Assembly (NCBI GenBank): GCA_000955795.1
Contig: JYOB01000010.1
Coordinates: 1 to 64,000 of the forward strand
Length of the DNA: 64,000 nt
Direction of reading: 5' to 3'
Source of the DNA: Burkholderiaceae bacterium 26
GTDB lineage: Bacteria; Pseudomonadota; Gammaproteobacteria; Burkholderiales; Burkholderiaceae
In this document: one piece after another, positions 44,611 to 56,035 of the stretch
How positions within the stretch are numbered: the first letter of the stretch is position 1
Layout: each line of letters starts with the position of its first letter
Translations under genes and position numbers: made by a program
Notes under the pieces: model-generated
Database searches by the model: none
The model's input: the letters and a program-made list of their open reading frames with translations, nothing else
What the model was told of the DNA's origin: nothing

Positions 44611-45422
44611 CGCACGATGCCGCGCTTGGTGGCGGCAATGAAATCAGCAAACGCGGTCAACACCTCACGCGTGGGGGCGTCGTCCGTCTGAGCAATCTGG
44701 GCAGCGATTTCCGCCTTGGCCTGATCAAAGCTCAGATCGCTCTTGTAGAGCAGCTTGTACGCTTGGCGCAGACCGGTGATCTGCTCGGCCGTAAAGCCAC
44801 GGCGGCGCAGGCCTTCCACGTTGATGCCGTGCGGTGCGGCCTTGTTGCCACCCTTGTCGCTTGCGGCGATCACGAACGGCGGCACATCCTGCACCAGCGC
44901 CGATGCTCCACCGAGCATGGCATGCGCGCCGATACGCACGAACTGGTGCACGCCCGACATGCCGCCGAGAATCGCCCAGTCACCGACTTCCACGTGACCC
45001 GCGATCTGCGCGTTGCTCGAGAACACCGTGTGGTTGCCCACGCGGCAATCGTGCGCGATATGCACGTAGGCCATGATCCAGTTGTCGTCACCGATGGACG
45101 TGATGCCGGCATCCTGCGCGGTGCCGGTATGGATCGTGGTGAATTCGCGGATGGTATTGCGATCGCCGACGATCAGCTGCGTCGGCTCGTCGCGATATTT
45201 CATGTCCTGCGGGCGGCCGCCCACCGATGCGAAGTGGCCGATGCTGTTGTCGCGACCCAGCGTCGTGTAGCCCTCGATCACCGTGTGGTGGCCGACGCGC
45301 GTGCCTGCACCCATCCGCACGTTCGGGCCCACGACCGTGAACGCGCCGATCTCGACGCTCGAATCCAGTTCGGCCTTCGGATCGATCTGCGCGGTTGGGT
45401 GGATCTTCTGTGCTTGCGTCAT
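44607..45422 (-). CDS. lpxA: UDP-N-acetylglucosamine O-acyltransferase
   Basis: A 271-residue left-handed beta-helix acyltransferase, first step of lipid A synthesis. Hexapeptide repeats run from about 10 to 190 ([20 protein letters not shown] onward). The catalytic histidine is in the [14 protein letters not shown] segment, and [13 protein letters not shown] is a conserved late rung. The start at 45422 shares an ATGA overlap with fabZ. Confidence 0.96.
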   Translation of the reverse strand: MTQAQKIHPTAQIDPKAELDSSVEIGAFTVVGPNVRMGAGTRVGHHTVIEGYTTLGRDNSIGHFASVGGRPQDMKYRDEPTQLIVGDRNTIREFTTIHTGTAQDAGITSIGDDNWIMAYVHIAHDCRVGNHTVFSSNAQIAGHVEVGDWAILGGMSGVHQFVRIGAHAMLGGASALVQDVPPFVIAASDKGGNKAAPHGINVEGLRRRGFTAEQITGLRQAYKLLYKSDLSFDQAKAEIAAQIAQTDDAPTREVLTAFADFIAATKRGIVR

Positions 45423-45922
45423 GCCTCGCCCTTGGACTTGTCTTCGCGCACGGCACACATGATTTCGGCTTCCACAGCGACTTCACCGTCAACCTTGCCG
45501 TACACCTTGAACTTCCACATACCGCTCTTCGAGCGCAGCAGTTCTGCCGTCATCACAAGCTGGTCGCCCGGCGTCACCTGGCGCTTGAAGCGTGCACCGT
45601 CAATGCTCACGAACAGGTAGAGCTGGTTTTCCTTGCGCTCGTGATCGGCCTCGCCGAAAGTCAGCAGCGCAGCGGTTTGCGCCAGCGCTTCGAGCATCAG
45701 CACGCCCGGCATCACCGGATGGCCGGGGAAGTGCCCGTTGAAGAACGGCTCGTTGAACGTCACGTTCTTGATAGCCGTAATCGACTTGCGCGGCTCCAGC
45801 GAAATCACGCGGTCAACCAGCAGCATCGGGTAGCGATGCGGCAGCAGGTCGAGAATCTTCTTGATGTTGAAATCACTGACGGGGCTGGGGGTCGCGCTCG
45901 TCGCATTCGTTGCTTCGGTCAT
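45419..45922 (-). CDS. fabZ: 3-hydroxyacyl-ACP dehydratase
   Basis: A 167-residue hot-dog fold dehydratase. [14 protein letters not shown] and [20 protein letters not shown] carry the catalytic histidine and glutamate. It has about 15 extra N-terminal residues rich in Thr, Ala and Ser. It overlaps lpxA by 4 bases and lpxD by 4 bases. Its place between lpxD and lpxA links fatty-acid elongation to hydroxyacyl demand for lipid A. Confidence 0.96.
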   Translation of the reverse strand: MTEATNATSATPSPVSDFNIKKILDLLPHRYPMLLVDRVISLEPRKSITAIKNVTFNEPFFNGHFPGHPVMPGVLMLEALAQTAALLTFGEADHERKENQLYLFVSIDGARFKRQVTPGDQLVMTAELLRSKSGMWKFKVYGKVDGEVAVEAEIMCAVREDKSKGEA

Positions 45923-46992
45923 GATTGTTGCTGCAGGTCTTTGACCCGCTGTTCCAGTTGTTGCAACCGTTCGCGCATGCGCGTCAGGCCTCGGACGATG
46001 GCCGCGTTACGCTCCCAGTCGCCATGCGGCATGAATGGGAAAACGCTGGTGAAATGGCCACCGGGCTTGGTGATGGATTTGGTAATGGAGGTGCCGCCCG
46101 AGACGGTCACACGGTCCGCAATCGTCAGATGGCCGGCAAAATTGGCCGCCCCGCCGATGATGCAGTAGCGCCCGATCTTCGTGCTGCCCGAAATGGCAGC
46201 GCAGCCGGCGATAACGGTATAGGCGCCCACGTGCACGTTGTGCGCGATCTGCACTTGGTTGTCGATCTTGCAGCCCTGCTCGACCACCGTATCGGCCATC
46301 GCACCGCGGTCGATGGCGGTGTTCGCGCCGATCTCCACGTCGTCGCCAATCACGGCCCGACCAACCTGCGGAATCTTCACCCATTCGCCGCCCTGCGGAC
46401 CGAAGTCGGGTGCAAAACCGAAGCCATCCGCGCCGATCACGACGCCGCTATGCACAATGCAGCGCGCGCCGACCATGCAGCCGTGGTAGATCGAAACGTT
46501 CGCGTAAAGCAACGTGTCATCGCCAATGCGGGCACCGGCGCCAACGAAACTGTTGCCGGCGATGCGCACACGCTCGCCGAGCACCGCGCCGGCTTCGATG
46601 GTCACATTCGGGCCAATGGAGCACGACGCCGGCACCGTTGCGCCCTCTTCCACGCTGGCCGTCCGGTGAATGCCGGGCACAACCGGGCGCGCCGCCAGCG
46701 CGACAAAGCGCTGGGCGACACGAGCAAACGCAGCATACGGGTTGGCTGCGATGAGCCAGTTCCGGCCAGCAGCATGGCCTTGGCTTTCGAGCGTTTCCAG
46801 ATCACGGGGCGACACGATGATCGCCCCCGCACCGGAACTCACAGCCTGATTGAGGTACAGCGGATTGGAAAGAAAAGCGAGCTGATCGGCGCCCGCTTGA
46901 TCCAGCGGCGCGATCGACTTGACGATCAGGCCTGCGTCACCCTGGACGGTCGCACCGAGCGACGCAGCAAGTTCACCAAGCGGAAACGACAT
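45919..46992 (-). CDS. lpxD: UDP-3-O-acylglucosamine N-acyltransferase
   Basis: A 357-residue enzyme for the third step of lipid A synthesis. The N-terminal uridine-binding domain (about 1-105) is followed by left-handed helix repeats and the catalytic region [20 protein letters not shown]. The C-terminal helix ([19 protein letters not shown]) is longer and coiled-coil-like, as common in betaproteobacteria. It overlaps fabZ by four bases. Confidence 0.96.
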   Translation of the reverse strand: MSFPLGELAASLGATVQGDAGLIVKSIAPLDQAGADQLAFLSNPLYLNQAVSSGAGAIIVSPRDLETLESQGHAAGRNWLIAANPYAAFARVAQRFVALAARPVVPGIHRTASVEEGATVPASCSIGPNVTIEAGAVLGERVRIAGNSFVGAGARIGDDTLLYANVSIYHGCMVGARCIVHSGVVIGADGFGFAPDFGPQGGEWVKIPQVGRAVIGDDVEIGANTAIDRGAMADTVVEQGCKIDNQVQIAHNVHVGAYTVIAGCAAISGSTKIGRYCIIGGAANFAGHLTIADRVTVSGGTSITKSITKPGGHFTSVFPFMPHGDWERNAAIVRGLTRMRERLQQLEQRVKDLQQQS

Positions 46993-47002
46993 GCGAACAA
47001 CC

Positions 47003-47554
47003 TCATTTGGCCGATTGCGAATTCAGCGCCTTGAGCACTTCGTCCGTGATGTCGATGCGCGGGTTCACGTACACAGCTTCCTGCACGATCAGGTCGTACT
47101 TGCGCTGCTCAGCGATCGAGCGGATCACGCGGTTGGCGCGCTCGAGCACCTGGGCCAGCTCTTCATTGCGGCGCTGGTTCAGGTCCTCACGGAATTCGCG
47201 CTGCTTGCGCTGAAAATCACGATCCAGGTCCGACAATTCACGCTGACGGCGGGTGCGATCGGAATCGGCCAGCACAGCCGACTCCTTGTCCAGCTTGTCG
47301 GACATGCCCTTGAGCTTGGCAGCCATGTCCTGCAGCTCGCGGTCGCGCTTGGCGAACTCGGTTTCCAGCTTGGCCTGTGCGGCCTTGGCAGGCTGCGAGT
47401 CGCGCAGGATGCGCTCGGAATTGACAGCAGCGATGCGCGCTTCCTGCGCCGTGGCCGGCAGCGCAAAGCTGGCTGCGGCAAGTGCGGCGAAAGCAGCGGA
47501 CACGCCCATGCGGGACAAGGTGATGCGCGTGGATTTCATGATGAATGCAGTCAT
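47003..47554 (-). CDS. skp: Periplasmic chaperone Skp/OmpH
   Basis: A 183-residue OmpH-family chaperone that keeps outer-membrane proteins soluble on the way to BamA. The signal peptide ends near ALPATAQ, and the mature part starts [20 protein letters not shown], followed by two long charged helices forming the tentacles. The ATG at 47554 overlaps the bamA stop as TAATG; the ATG at 47539 (MKSTRITLS) is an equally plausible start because it gives a standard signal peptide. Neither has a good ribosome site, so coupling to bamA is likely. Confidence 0.92.
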   Translation of the reverse strand: MTAFIMKSTRITLSRMGVSAAFAALAAASFALPATAQEARIAAVNSERILRDSQPAKAAQAKLETEFAKRDRELQDMAAKLKGMSDKLDKESAVLADSDRTRRQRELSDLDRDFQRKQREFREDLNQRRNEELAQVLERANRVIRSIAEQRKYDLIVQEAVYVNPRIDITDEVLKALNSQSAK

Positions 47555-49851
47555 TAGAATGCAGTCCCGATCTGGAACTGGAAGCGTTGCGTTTGATCTT
47601 GGGTCTTGCGTTTGATCGGGAAGCCCATGCTGATCTTGAGCGGGCCGATCGGTGACAGCCACGACAGACCGAAACCAGTCGAGTAGCGCATGTCGCCCAG
47701 CTTGTACGGCTGACCTTCGGCGAACACGTTACCGTAGTCAAAGAAGGTGAACAGGCGAACGGTGCGGTCCACGCCCGAACCCGGCAGCGGGAAAATGAAC
47801 TCCACATTGCCGACGAACTTGCTGGCGCCACCGATGGCCACGCCGTTGGCGTCGCGCGGGCCCAGCGTGCTGGTTTCGTAACCGCGCACCGAGCCAATAC
47901 CGCCGGCGTAGTAGTTCTTGAACACCGGGAAGTCCTTGCCGCCGTAACCGTGGCCGTACCCGATTTCGTTGTTGAACGCCATCGTGAACGACTTCGACAG
48001 CGGGTAGAAATACTGGTGCTGATAATACGCACGGAAGTACTGCAGATCGCCGCCCGGAATACCGAACTCCAGATTGGCCTGCTGATAGCGACCACGCGTT
48101 GGCACCAGAGCGCTGTCACGCTGATCCTTCGACCAGCCGATGGTGATCGGGAAGTTATTGGTGATACGGCCGTTCTTCGCGACGTAGTTCTGGTAGGCCA
48201 GCGGCGTGTTGGCCGTCACGTCGATGGTCGTGCGCTCGTAGCCGATGCCGAAGAAGACGGTATCGGTTTCCGAGAACGGCACGCCGAACTTGACGTTGCC
48301 ACCCTGTTGCACGACACGGTAGTCCTGGTCACCCGTGTAGTACAGCGGGCGGTACGTGCGGTAGTACAGCTCGGTCGAACGGCTGATGCCATCCACAGTG
48401 AAGTACGGATCGAACTGCGTCACGGCAATGGTGCGGTTCGACTTGGACGTGTTCACATCCAGGCCCAGGCTCGTGCCGGAGCCGAACACGTTGTCCTGAC
48501 GGATACCGGCCGACAGCACCAGCTTGTCGGTCGACGAGAAGCCCACGCCCAGGTTGATCTGGCCGGTCGGCTTCTCGGTCACGTTGACGTTCACATCGAC
48601 CTGGTCGGTCGTACCCGGCACGTCTTCCGTCGTGATGTTCGCATCGGTGAAGTAGCCTGTGCGGTTCACGCGGTTCTGCGAAAGCTGCAGCTTCTCGCCA
48701 TCGAACCACGAGGCTTCCATCTGGCGCATTTCGCGGCGCACGACTTCGTCGCGGGTCTTGCTGTTGCCGACAACGTTCACGCGACGCACATACACACGGC
48801 GACCCGGATCGACCACCAGCGTGAGTGCAACCGTGCGGTCCTTCTGATTGATCTGCGGCTGCGGGTTGATGGTGGCGAAAGCGTAGCCGTACGTGCCGAG
48901 CAGGTCGGTAATCGACTTGGTGGTCGACGACAGCTTGGCCGAAGAGAAGACATCGCCCTGCTTGAGCTTGATGAGCTTCTCCATCTCGGCCTGCTTGCCC
49001 AGCAGTTCGCCGGTCAGCTTGATGTCCGATACCTTGTACTGCTCACCCTCGTGGATGTTCAGCGTCAGGTAGATGTCCTTCTTGTCGGGCGTGATCGACA
49101 CCTGGGTCGACTCGATAGCGAATTCCAGGTAGCCGCGATCCAGATAGAACGAGCGCAGCGCTTCCAGGTCAGCCGTGAGCTTCTGCTTGGAGTACAGATC
49201 GTTCTTGGTGTACCACGACAGCCAGTTCGGCGTGGACAATTGCATCTCGTCGCGCAGGTCGCCTTCCTTGAAGGCCTTGTTGCCGACGATATTGATCTGG
49301 CGAATCTTGGCGGTCGGGCCTTCGTCCACCGTGAACGTGATCGACACACGGTTGGCATCGACCGGCGTAACGGTTGTCGTCACCTCAGCCGCGTAGTAGC
49401 CGCGCGAAACATACTGGCGCTTGATTTCCTGCTCGGCGCGGTCGATGAGGGACTTGTCGTAGTAACGGGCCTCAGCAACACCCACGCCGCGCAGCGTACG
49501 ACGCAGCGCTTCCTTGTCGAACTCCTTGAAGCCGATGAACTCGAGCTGCGAGATCGCCGGACGCTCTTCCACGCGCACCACCAGCACATTGCCTTCGGAG
49601 CGGATCTGAACGTCCTTGAAGAAGCCGGTGTTGTAGAGCGCGCGAATCGATTCGGCGCCCTTCTCGTCGGTAAAGGTCTCACCCACCTTCACGGGCAGAT
49701 AGCCGAACACGGTGCCCGGCTCGACGCGCTGCACCCCCTCCACGCGAATGTCCTTGACGACGAACGGCTCCACTGCATGAGCCTGACCGGCAGTAACGGT
49801 CAGCACGGAAGCCGCCAGCACGCTGAGCGGGAAGCGATGTTGTCTGATCAA
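47554..49851 (-). CDS. bamA: Outer membrane assembly factor BamA
   Basis: A 765-residue Omp85 protein. After a signal peptide ending in GQAHA come five POTRA domains (first [20 protein letters not shown]), then a 16-strand barrel. [21 protein letters not shown] marks POTRA5, and the late [20 protein letters not shown] contains the conserved RGYE/RGF-like loop-6 motif. The last residue is phenylalanine, the outer-membrane signature. It is essential for outer-membrane protein insertion and stands between rseP and skp as in most betaproteobacteria. Confidence 0.97.
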   Translation of the reverse strand: MIRQHRFPLSVLAASVLTVTAGQAHAVEPFVVKDIRVEGVQRVEPGTVFGYLPVKVGETFTDEKGAESIRALYNTGFFKDVQIRSEGNVLVVRVEERPAISQLEFIGFKEFDKEALRRTLRGVGVAEARYYDKSLIDRAEQEIKRQYVSRGYYAAEVTTTVTPVDANRVSITFTVDEGPTAKIRQINIVGNKAFKEGDLRDEMQLSTPNWLSWYTKNDLYSKQKLTADLEALRSFYLDRGYLEFAIESTQVSITPDKKDIYLTLNIHEGEQYKVSDIKLTGELLGKQAEMEKLIKLKQGDVFSSAKLSSTTKSITDLLGTYGYAFATINPQPQINQKDRTVALTLVVDPGRRVYVRRVNVVGNSKTRDEVVRREMRQMEASWFDGEKLQLSQNRVNRTGYFTDANITTEDVPGTTDQVDVNVNVTEKPTGQINLGVGFSSTDKLVLSAGIRQDNVFGSGTSLGLDVNTSKSNRTIAVTQFDPYFTVDGISRSTELYYRTYRPLYYTGDQDYRVVQQGGNVKFGVPFSETDTVFFGIGYERTTIDVTANTPLAYQNYVAKNGRITNNFPITIGWSKDQRDSALVPTRGRYQQANLEFGIPGGDLQYFRAYYQHQYFYPLSKSFTMAFNNEIGYGHGYGGKDFPVFKNYYAGGIGSVRGYETSTLGPRDANGVAIGGASKFVGNVEFIFPLPGSGVDRTVRLFTFFDYGNVFAEGQPYKLGDMRYSTGFGLSWLSPIGPLKISMGFPIKRKTQDQTQRFQFQIGTAF

Positions 49852-49966
49852 TCTAATCCCCTAGTTGGATTCAATCGGAATCCACTTCTGAGTGTTTTCA
49901 AAACCCTGAGTTGCCCGCTCACGCCGGTGGCAACGAAGGGGCTGACCGACTCAGTTTGAATACGGT

Positions 49967-51355
49967 CTAGCCACGAGTCAGAAACAACCGACTCAAATCG
50001 TTGTACAGGGCGAGCGAAGTGAGAAGCAGGATGCAGGCGACGCCGATCTTCTGAAGGACTGCTTGCCAGGATTCCGGCACGGGTCGGCCAGTCAAAAATT
50101 CCACGCAATAATACAGCAAATGCCCCCCATCCAATACCGGAACGGGCAATAAGTTCAGTACGCCGAGACTGACACTGATCAACGCGAGAAAGCTCACAAA
50201 CGTCTGCCAGCCAAGGCTTGCCGCCTTGCCCGCAAAGTCAGCCACCGTGATCGGTCCGCTCAGGTTCTGCAGCGATGCCTGACCGACGATCATCTTGCCG
50301 AGGACCTGCAGCGACAGCGCCGAAGTCCGCCAGACCTCGCCCACGGCATGACCCAGGGCGGCGACCGGCTCATCCCGGATCATCGCCGTTTCCACCTTCT
50401 GGTTGAGCTGCGCGCCGAGCTTGCCGATCTTCGGGCCAGTGGGGTTCTTGGGATCGGTGTCTGCATCTGGGCGAACGGGCAAGGTCATGGGCTGATCGTT
50501 GCGCAGAATATCGATCGACGCATTCTGCTCGGGCATGGCGCGGATCTGGCGGATGAGGTCCATCGCCTGATCGGCGGGCTGACCCGCGAAGCGAACGATC
50601 TGATCGCCGGCCCGCAACCCGGCGCGTGCCGCGGCACTGGCGGGCAGTACGTCGACGATGGTGACGGGGCCGCCAAGCAGGCGCAAACCAATCTGGTCAA
50701 TCACGTCGGCCTGGGGCGTACGGGCTGCGCTCGGCAAACCATGCAAGCGAACGGTGCGCTCGGCGCCATCGGCACCGCGCACTTGTACAAGCGCGTCGCG
50801 GCCCGCGATGCCAGCCGAATACAAGCGCATGCGAACATCGCTCCAGCTGCGCACGGGAGCAGGTGTTTCATCATCCGTACCAATGGCGATCACGCGGTCC
50901 TTGGCACGCAGGTCGGCCTGAGCGGCAATGCTGCCCGGCGGCGGAGCACCAAGGATAGGCAACGGCTCGATTGCGCCCACCCACGCCAGCACTGCATAGA
51001 GCGCAATCGCGAGCAAGAAATTGGCGATCGGGCCAGCAGCCACGATGGCGAATCGCTTGTAGACCGGCTGATGATCGAAGGTGCGCGGCAGATCTTCGGG
51101 GAGGATGGGCGGGTCTTTCTCGGGGTCTCGCGAGCCTTCGCCCAGCATCTTGACGTAGCCGCCGAGCGGAATGGCGCAGATCGTCCATTCGGTGCGGTCA
51201 GGGCCGCGACCCACACGGCGGAACAGCACTTTGCCGAAACCAACGGAAAACCGGAGCACTTTAACGCCGCACAGACGCGCGACGCTGTAGTGGCCCAGTT
51301 CGTGAATGACGATCAGTACCGCGATCGCAAAGACAAACGCTAAAACGGTCTGCAA
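49967..51355 (-). CDS. rseP: Site-2 zinc metalloprotease RseP
   Basis: A 462-residue membrane protease of the envelope-stress cascade. HELGH (18-22) near the first helix and the C-terminal NLLPVPVLDGGHL give the zinc site. Two PDZ domains lie between (about 120-300). The likely start is TTG at 51355 (MQTVLAFVFAI), because GGAG lies six bases upstream. A GTG at 51373 would add MHPEKV and place that same ribosome site inside the gene. It precedes bamA with 115 bases between. Confidence 0.93.
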   Translation of the reverse strand: MQTVLAFVFAIAVLIVIHELGHYSVARLCGVKVLRFSVGFGKVLFRRVGRGPDRTEWTICAIPLGGYVKMLGEGSRDPEKDPPILPEDLPRTFDHQPVYKRFAIVAAGPIANFLLAIALYAVLAWVGAIEPLPILGAPPPGSIAAQADLRAKDRVIAIGTDDETPAPVRSWSDVRMRLYSAGIAGRDALVQVRGADGAERTVRLHGLPSAARTPQADVIDQIGLRLLGGPVTIVDVLPASAAARAGLRAGDQIVRFAGQPADQAMDLIRQIRAMPEQNASIDILRNDQPMTLPVRPDADTDPKNPTGPKIGKLGAQLNQKVETAMIRDEPVAALGHAVGEVWRTSALSLQVLGKMIVGQASLQNLSGPITVADFAGKAASLGWQTFVSFLALISVSLGVLNLLPVPVLDGGHLLYYCVEFLTGRPVPESWQAVLQKIGVACILLLTSLALYNDLSRLFLTRG

Positions 51356-51442
51356 AACCTTCTCCGGATGCACTGAAGGGCATGTGCGGGGCTAGCCCCG
51401 CACGAAGCCGCTATGTTACCCGCTTGCTCTGACGGGGCGCTT

Positions 51443-52633
51443 TCAGGCGGCCGGCAGTTGCGCGCATACGGTCGCGATATAGCGCTCGGCCTGCTGACGT
51501 GCTTGGGCGTCGGCCGCAAAAACGGTGTCGAGCGAGTCGGCGGGCACGATGGAAGTGCGGGCGAGCGTATCGTCCACCACGGCGGCAATCTCGGTGAACC
51601 GGATGCGGCGCTGCAAGAATGCTTCAACAGCCACCTCGTTGGCTGCGTTCAGTGCAGCAGGCGCCGTACCACCGGCGCGCAATGCGTCAAAAGCCAGCGC
51701 CAAACACGGGAAGCGACGCAGGTCCGGCGCCTCGAACGTGAGCGCGCCCGTCGTAACGAGATCGAGCAGCGGAACGCCGGCTTCGATGCGTTCGGGATAT
51801 GCCAAGCCGTAGGCAATCGGCGTGCGCATGTCTGGATTGCCTAGCTGCGCCAGCACCGAGCCATCGTCGTAGCCGACCATCGAATGGATGACACTCTGTG
51901 GGTGGATCAGGACTTCGAGATGCTCGACCGGAACGCCGAACAGCCAGTGCGCCTCGATCACCTCCAGCCCCTTGTTCATCATGGTGGCGGAGTCGACGGA
52001 GATCTTGCGCCCCATCACCCAGTTCGGATGCGCGCAAGCCTGGTCTGGCGTGACATCCGCAAGAGAATCCACCGCGCGCGTGCGGAACGGACCACCGGAT
52101 GCCGTCAGCACGATGCGCGACACGCCACGCGCGAACTGCGGAACTTGCTGCGGCAAGCATTGGAAGATGGCGTTGTGCTCGCTGTCGATCGGGAGAACGG
52201 TGGCGCCATGCTGACGCACGGCGTCCATGAAGAGCGCGCCGGACATCACCAACGCCTCCTTGTTGGCAAGCAGCACGCGCTTGCCGGCGTGCACGGCGGC
52301 AAGCGTCGGGCGCAAACCTGCCGCGCCAACGATGGCCGCCATCACGGCATCGCAGTCGGGGTGGGCGGCCGCCTCTTCCAACGCTTCAGTGCCGGAACGG
52401 ATTTCGATGCCGGCAGCATCTGCGCCTAGCTGATCACGCAAGGCATCTGCCGCAGCCACCGAACCCAGCACAGCCATCTTCGGGCGAAACTCACGGCAGA
52501 GCACCGCGAGCTTGTCAGTCTGTGCGTTGGCAGTCAGCGCAAAAACACTGTATTTGTCGGGATGACGGCGCACCACGTCGAGCGTGCTGTCGCCAATGGA
52601 GCCGGTGGCGCCAAGAACGGTCAAACGCATCAT
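51443..52633 (-). CDS. dxr: 1-deoxy-D-xylulose 5-phosphate reductoisomerase
   Basis: A 396-residue MEP-pathway enzyme producing 2-C-methyl-D-erythritol 4-phosphate. [20 protein letters not shown] is the NADPH site; [14 protein letters not shown] is the substrate loop, and [23 protein letters not shown] carries metal and substrate residues. Two start ATGs are adjacent (52633 and 52630); the first is better spaced from GAGG. It lies between cdsA and rseP as is common in the class. Confidence 0.96.
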   Translation of the reverse strand: MMRLTVLGATGSIGDSTLDVVRRHPDKYSVFALTANAQTDKLAVLCREFRPKMAVLGSVAAADALRDQLGADAAGIEIRSGTEALEEAAAHPDCDAVMAAIVGAAGLRPTLAAVHAGKRVLLANKEALVMSGALFMDAVRQHGATVLPIDSEHNAIFQCLPQQVPQFARGVSRIVLTASGGPFRTRAVDSLADVTPDQACAHPNWVMGRKISVDSATMMNKGLEVIEAHWLFGVPVEHLEVLIHPQSVIHSMVGYDDGSVLAQLGNPDMRTPIAYGLAYPERIEAGVPLLDLVTTGALTFEAPDLRRFPCLALAFDALRAGGTAPAALNAANEVAVEAFLQRRIRFTEIAAVVDDTLARTSIVPADSLDTVFAADAQARQQAERYIATVCAQLPAA

Positions 52634-52644
52634 GTTCAGACGCC

Positions 52645-53463
52645 TCAGGAAATCAGCAATGCAGCCAGCGGAAACACCGGCAGCAGCGCGTCGATGCGAT
52701 CGAGCACACCGCCATGGCCGGGCAACAGGCGGCTGCTGTCTTTCATGCCGACCTGACGCTTGAGCAGGGATTCAAACAAATCACCACCGACGCTCGCGGC
52801 TACCAGCAAGATGGTCAGCGCCAGGGCGGCGACCGCGCCGCGCTGGTCGAACTCGTGGGAGAACCACGTCGGGGCAAACCAATGCGTGACGCCGGCCACG
52901 GTGGCAATCACCGCAACCAGCACGGCACCACCGATTGCACCTTCCCAGGATTTTCCGGGGCTGATAGTCGGAGCAAGCTTGCGGCGACCAATGGCCTTGC
53001 CGACAAAATAGGCGCCCACATCAGCCGCCCATACGAGCAACGCGACAGAAAGCAGAAACGCGATGCCGTGCGTGCGCAATTCAATGGCGCCATGCACGAA
53101 CGCCGGCAGCATCACCAGGCCCAATAGCGTGAACACGACGCGGCGCGTGCCATGCAATTCGCGCACACCGCCCGCCAGCAACCCCCAAGCGATCACCCAC
53201 GCGATCACCGCGCCATGGAACAGCGGCTGCACATCACCCCGAACCGGAATGTCATGCCAAGCGATCGTCAGCATGACGACAACGACCGCATAGAGAATTG
53301 GCCCCCACGAGCCCGGCAGGCGCACGAGACGCCCCCACTCCCACGCGGCGAGGGCGGCAAACACCGTCACGAGCCCGGCCAGGCCGGCGGGCGGCGCGAA
53401 AAACAGAATAGGCAGGATGACAATCAGCAAGCAGACAGCGGTAATGACGCGAGTCAGCAGCAT
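52645..53463 (-). CDS. cdsA: Phosphatidate cytidylyltransferase
   Basis: A 272-residue inner-membrane enzyme making CDP-diacylglycerol. Eight or so hydrophobic segments are visible, and the CDP-alcohol cytidylyltransferase signature ends the protein ([20 protein letters not shown] followed by [11 protein letters not shown], about 222-252). The gene is 3 bases from uppS and 11 from dxr, so the three are tightly linked. Confidence 0.95.
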   Translation of the reverse strand: MLLTRVITAVCLLIVILPILFFAPPAGLAGLVTVFAALAAWEWGRLVRLPGSWGPILYAVVVVMLTIAWHDIPVRGDVQPLFHGAVIAWVIAWGLLAGGVRELHGTRRVVFTLLGLVMLPAFVHGAIELRTHGIAFLLSVALLVWAADVGAYFVGKAIGRRKLAPTISPGKSWEGAIGGAVLVAVIATVAGVTHWFAPTWFSHEFDQRGAVAALALTILLVAASVGGDLFESLLKRQVGMKDSSRLLPGHGGVLDRIDALLPVFPLAALLIS

Positions 53464-53466
53464 GTG

Positions 53467-54243
53467 TCAGGCTCCGGCGGATAGCGCGGGGGGAACATCG
53501 GGCTCGAGCTGCGCGCTGGTGCGGCCAAAGCGGCGCTCGCGGTTGCGATACCACGCAAAGGCGCGATCGAGTTCTGCGGCATCGAAGTCGGGCCAGTAGC
53601 GATCGGTGAAGTACAGCTCGGAATAGGCAAGCTGCCACAACAGAAAGTTGCTGATGCGCTGCTCGCCGCCTGTGCGGATAAACAGATCCGGCTCCGGCGC
53701 GTAAGACAGCGCCATGTACGGCGCAAGCATCTCTTCCGTGATGGCGTCGGGTGCAATGCCGGGCTGCGCCGCCAACAAGGCGCGCATGGCTTGCAGGATG
53801 TCCCAGCGCCCACCGTAATTGGCGAGAATCGTGACAGTCAGACCGGGGTTGGCAGCCGTCTTGGCCTCAGCTTCGCGAATCAAAAGCTGGATGCGCGGGC
53901 TAAACGCGGATAGATCGCCCACCACGCGCAGGCGGATGCCGTTGTCATGGAGCTTGCTCACTTCGCGGCGCAGGGCCGTCATGAACAGCTTCATGAGGAA
54001 GGTGACTTCCTCGGCAGGACGACGCCAGTTTTCGGAGCTGAAGGCAAACAGCGTCAGGTAACCGACGCCACGGCGCGCAGCAGCTTCAACGGTTGCTCGG
54101 ACGGCGTCGAGGCCGCGGCTATGTCCGGCCACACGCGGCAGATGCCGTTCGGTGGCCCAGCGGCCGTTACCGTCCATGATGACGGCGACGTGGCGCGGCG
54201 TATCGGCGGTGTCAGGCACCGCCAGTGTCGAACTGATATGCAT
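53467..54243 (-). CDS. uppS: Undecaprenyl diphosphate synthase (cis-prenyltransferase)
   Basis: A 258-residue enzyme that builds the C55 lipid carrier for peptidoglycan and [16 protein letters not shown] near 18-30 has the catalytic aspartate, [14 protein letters not shown] follows, and the late [20 protein letters not shown] block is diagnostic. I start at 54243 (MHISSTLAV); an ATG at 54264 would add seven residues without a ribosome site. Confidence 0.95.
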   Translation of the reverse strand: MHISSTLAVPDTADTPRHVAVIMDGNGRWATERHLPRVAGHSRGLDAVRATVEAAARRGVGYLTLFAFSSENWRRPAEEVTFLMKLFMTALRREVSKLHDNGIRLRVVGDLSAFSPRIQLLIREAEAKTAANPGLTVTILANYGGRWDILQAMRALLAAQPGIAPDAITEEMLAPYMALSYAPEPDLFIRTGGEQRISNFLLWQLAYSELYFTDRYWPDFDAAELDRAFAWYRNRERRFGRTSAQLEPDVPPALSAGA

Positions 54244-54295
54244 GAATCGGGCTTCCCACCGCATGCGCCCAATGCGCCGGCGGCGGGAGACGGCC

Positions 54296-54856
54296 TTACA
54301 CCGTCATGATTTCCTTGTCTTTCTCGGCGACCAGCTTGTCGATCTCGGCGACGAACTTGTCGGTCAGCTTTTGAACGTCGTCTCCGCCGCGACGCTCGTC
54401 GTCTTCCGAGATGGCCTTGTCCTTCACCAGCTTCTTGAGCTGTTCGTTGGCGTCGCGACGCAGGTTGCGCACGGCGACCTTGGCATCTTCGCCCTCGCCC
54501 TTCACGACCTTGGTCAGTTCCTTGCGGCGCTCTTCGGTCAGTGCGGGAGTCGGCACGCGAATGATGTCGCCCATGGTGGCGGGGTTCAGGCCGAGGTCCG
54601 CTTCACGGATGGCCTTCTCGACGGCTTGCACCATCTTCTTTTCCCACGGTTGCACGCCAATAGTGCGTGCGTCCACCAGGGTCACGTTGGCAACCTGGCT
54701 GATTGGCACCATCGAGCCGTAGTAGTCGACTTGCACGTGATCGAGCAGACCGGTGTGGGCACGGCCAGTACGGATCTTGGCCAGATCCGCCTTGAGAGCC
54801 TCGATCGACTTCTGCATCTTCTGCTCGGCATTCTTTTTGACATCGGCGACGCTCAT
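54296..54856 (-). CDS. frr: Ribosome recycling factor
   Basis: A 186-residue RRF, one residue longer than the typical 185. It begins [20 protein letters not shown], and the hinge and domain II block [20 protein letters not shown] is canonical. GGAGG precedes the ATG. It sits between pyrH and uppS in the conserved order. Confidence 0.97.
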   Translation of the reverse strand: MSVADVKKNAEQKMQKSIEALKADLAKIRTGRAHTGLLDHVQVDYYGSMVPISQVANVTLVDARTIGVQPWEKKMVQAVEKAIREADLGLNPATMGDIIRVPTPALTEERRKELTKVVKGEGEDAKVAVRNLRRDANEQLKKLVKDKAISEDDERRGGDDVQKLTDKFVAEIDKLVAEKDKEIMTV

Positions 54857-54997
54857 ACTTCCTCCGAACGATAACGGCGGTCTGCCGAACTTGCGCCCCG
54901 GAAAACGACACAGGGCGCCGGCAAGACCAAAAAGACAATAGGCGATTTTACATGGAAGCCGCTCGCCAACGCCATTTACGCTGGGTCAGCGAACGGT

Positions 54998-55020
54998 AAA
55001 AAAGGTGCCTGCAACCAGGC
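54998..55020 (-). terminator. Weak terminator or attenuator after pyrH
   Basis: On the minus strand GCCTG and CAGGC form a short stem with a 4-base loop, followed three bases later by six U residues. It lies between pyrH and frr, so it would tune rather than block expression of the downstream essential genes. Confidence 0.5.
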
Positions 55021-55032
55021 TTACCGCAGTCT

Positions 55033-55743
55033 TTAGACGTGCACCAGCGTGCCTTCGTCTTCACCCAGGATCACACGCTTGAGCGCGCCCGGCTTCTGAA
55101 TCGAGAACACCTTGATCGGCAGCTTCTGGTCGCGGCACAGCGCGAAAGCGGTCGCATCCATCACCTGCAGGTTGCGCGAGATGGCTTCGTCGAAGGTGAT
55201 GGTGGTGTAGCGGGTAGCGCTCGGATCCTTCTTCGGATCAGCGGTGTAGACGCCGTCCACCTTGGTGGCCTTGAGGACGATCTCGGCACCGATTTCCGAG
55301 CCGCGCAGCGCGGCGGCGGTGTCGGTGGTGAAGAACGGGTTGCCGGTGCCGGCGGCGAAAATCACGATCTTCCCTTCTTCCAACTGGCGAATCGCGCGCG
55401 GACGGATATACGGCTCGACCACTTGGTCCAGGCGCAGCGCCGATTGCACACGGCCTTCGAGGTTGGCATGACGCATGGCGTCTTGCAGGGCCAGGGCGTT
55501 CATCATGGTGGCCAGCATGCCCATATAGTCGGCCGTGGCCCGGTCCATGCCGGCGGCGCCGCCCGCGACACCGCGGAAGATGTTACCGCCGCCGATCACC
55601 ACTGCCACCTGCACGCCCAGCTTCACGATTTCGGCGATATCGTTGACCATCCCTTCGATGGTGCTGCGGTTGATGCCAAAGGCATCGTCGCCCATCAGGG
55701 CTTCGCCGGAAAGTTTGAGTAGAACGCGCTTATAGGCAGGCAT
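55033..55743 (-). CDS. pyrH: UMP kinase
   Basis: A 236-residue amino-acid-kinase-fold enzyme phosphorylating [23 protein letters not shown] is the N-terminal signature, with [11 protein letters not shown] and a C-terminal GTLVHV end. The start at 55743 has GAGGA upstream. The order rpsB-tsf-pyrH-frr is conserved across bacteria. Confidence 0.97.
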   Translation of the reverse strand: MPAYKRVLLKLSGEALMGDDAFGINRSTIEGMVNDIAEIVKLGVQVAVVIGGGNIFRGVAGGAAGMDRATADYMGMLATMMNALALQDAMRHANLEGRVQSALRLDQVVEPYIRPRAIRQLEEGKIVIFAAGTGNPFFTTDTAAALRGSEIGAEIVLKATKVDGVYTADPKKDPSATRYTTITFDEAISRNLQVMDATAFALCRDQKLPIKVFSIQKPGALKRVILGEDEGTLVHV

Positions 55744-55909
55744 GGAGATCCTCGTGACGATTCCTGGTACGGGAAACAGGAAAAGGGAAATGACGCTGCG
55801 GATATGACAACGACGTGCAAAGCGGGGACTTCGCACATCCCGCAACCTTCTTGCGCGGAAGCCGTCAGAAAACATCCCCGACGATGCCCGCGCAAGCAGG
55901 CTGCACCTG

Positions 55910-55939
55910 CAAACAGGGCACCTTTCGGTGCCCTGTTTG
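55910..55939. terminator. Strong hairpin between tsf and pyrH
   Basis: A perfect 13-bp stem (55910-55922 with 55927-55939) closes a 4-base loop that reads GAAA in the minus-strand mRNA, a GNRA-type tetraloop. Only UUUG follows the stem, so it may end or attenuate the rpsB-tsf message, or protect its 3' end. Confidence 0.7.
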
Positions 55940-56035
55940 TTCGGCATTATACGGCTGCGCCAATGGTGGAAACGACACCTCCCGGCCTGCGCCGGAGTGT
56001 GAATCGCCGCACCATCGAAAACGGCCGTCGCAGCA

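Noticed and set aside
47950-49959. 669-codon plus-strand open frame opposite bamA
   Set aside because: It is a shadow of bamA. It has no recognisable domain and overlaps a certain essential gene over its whole length.
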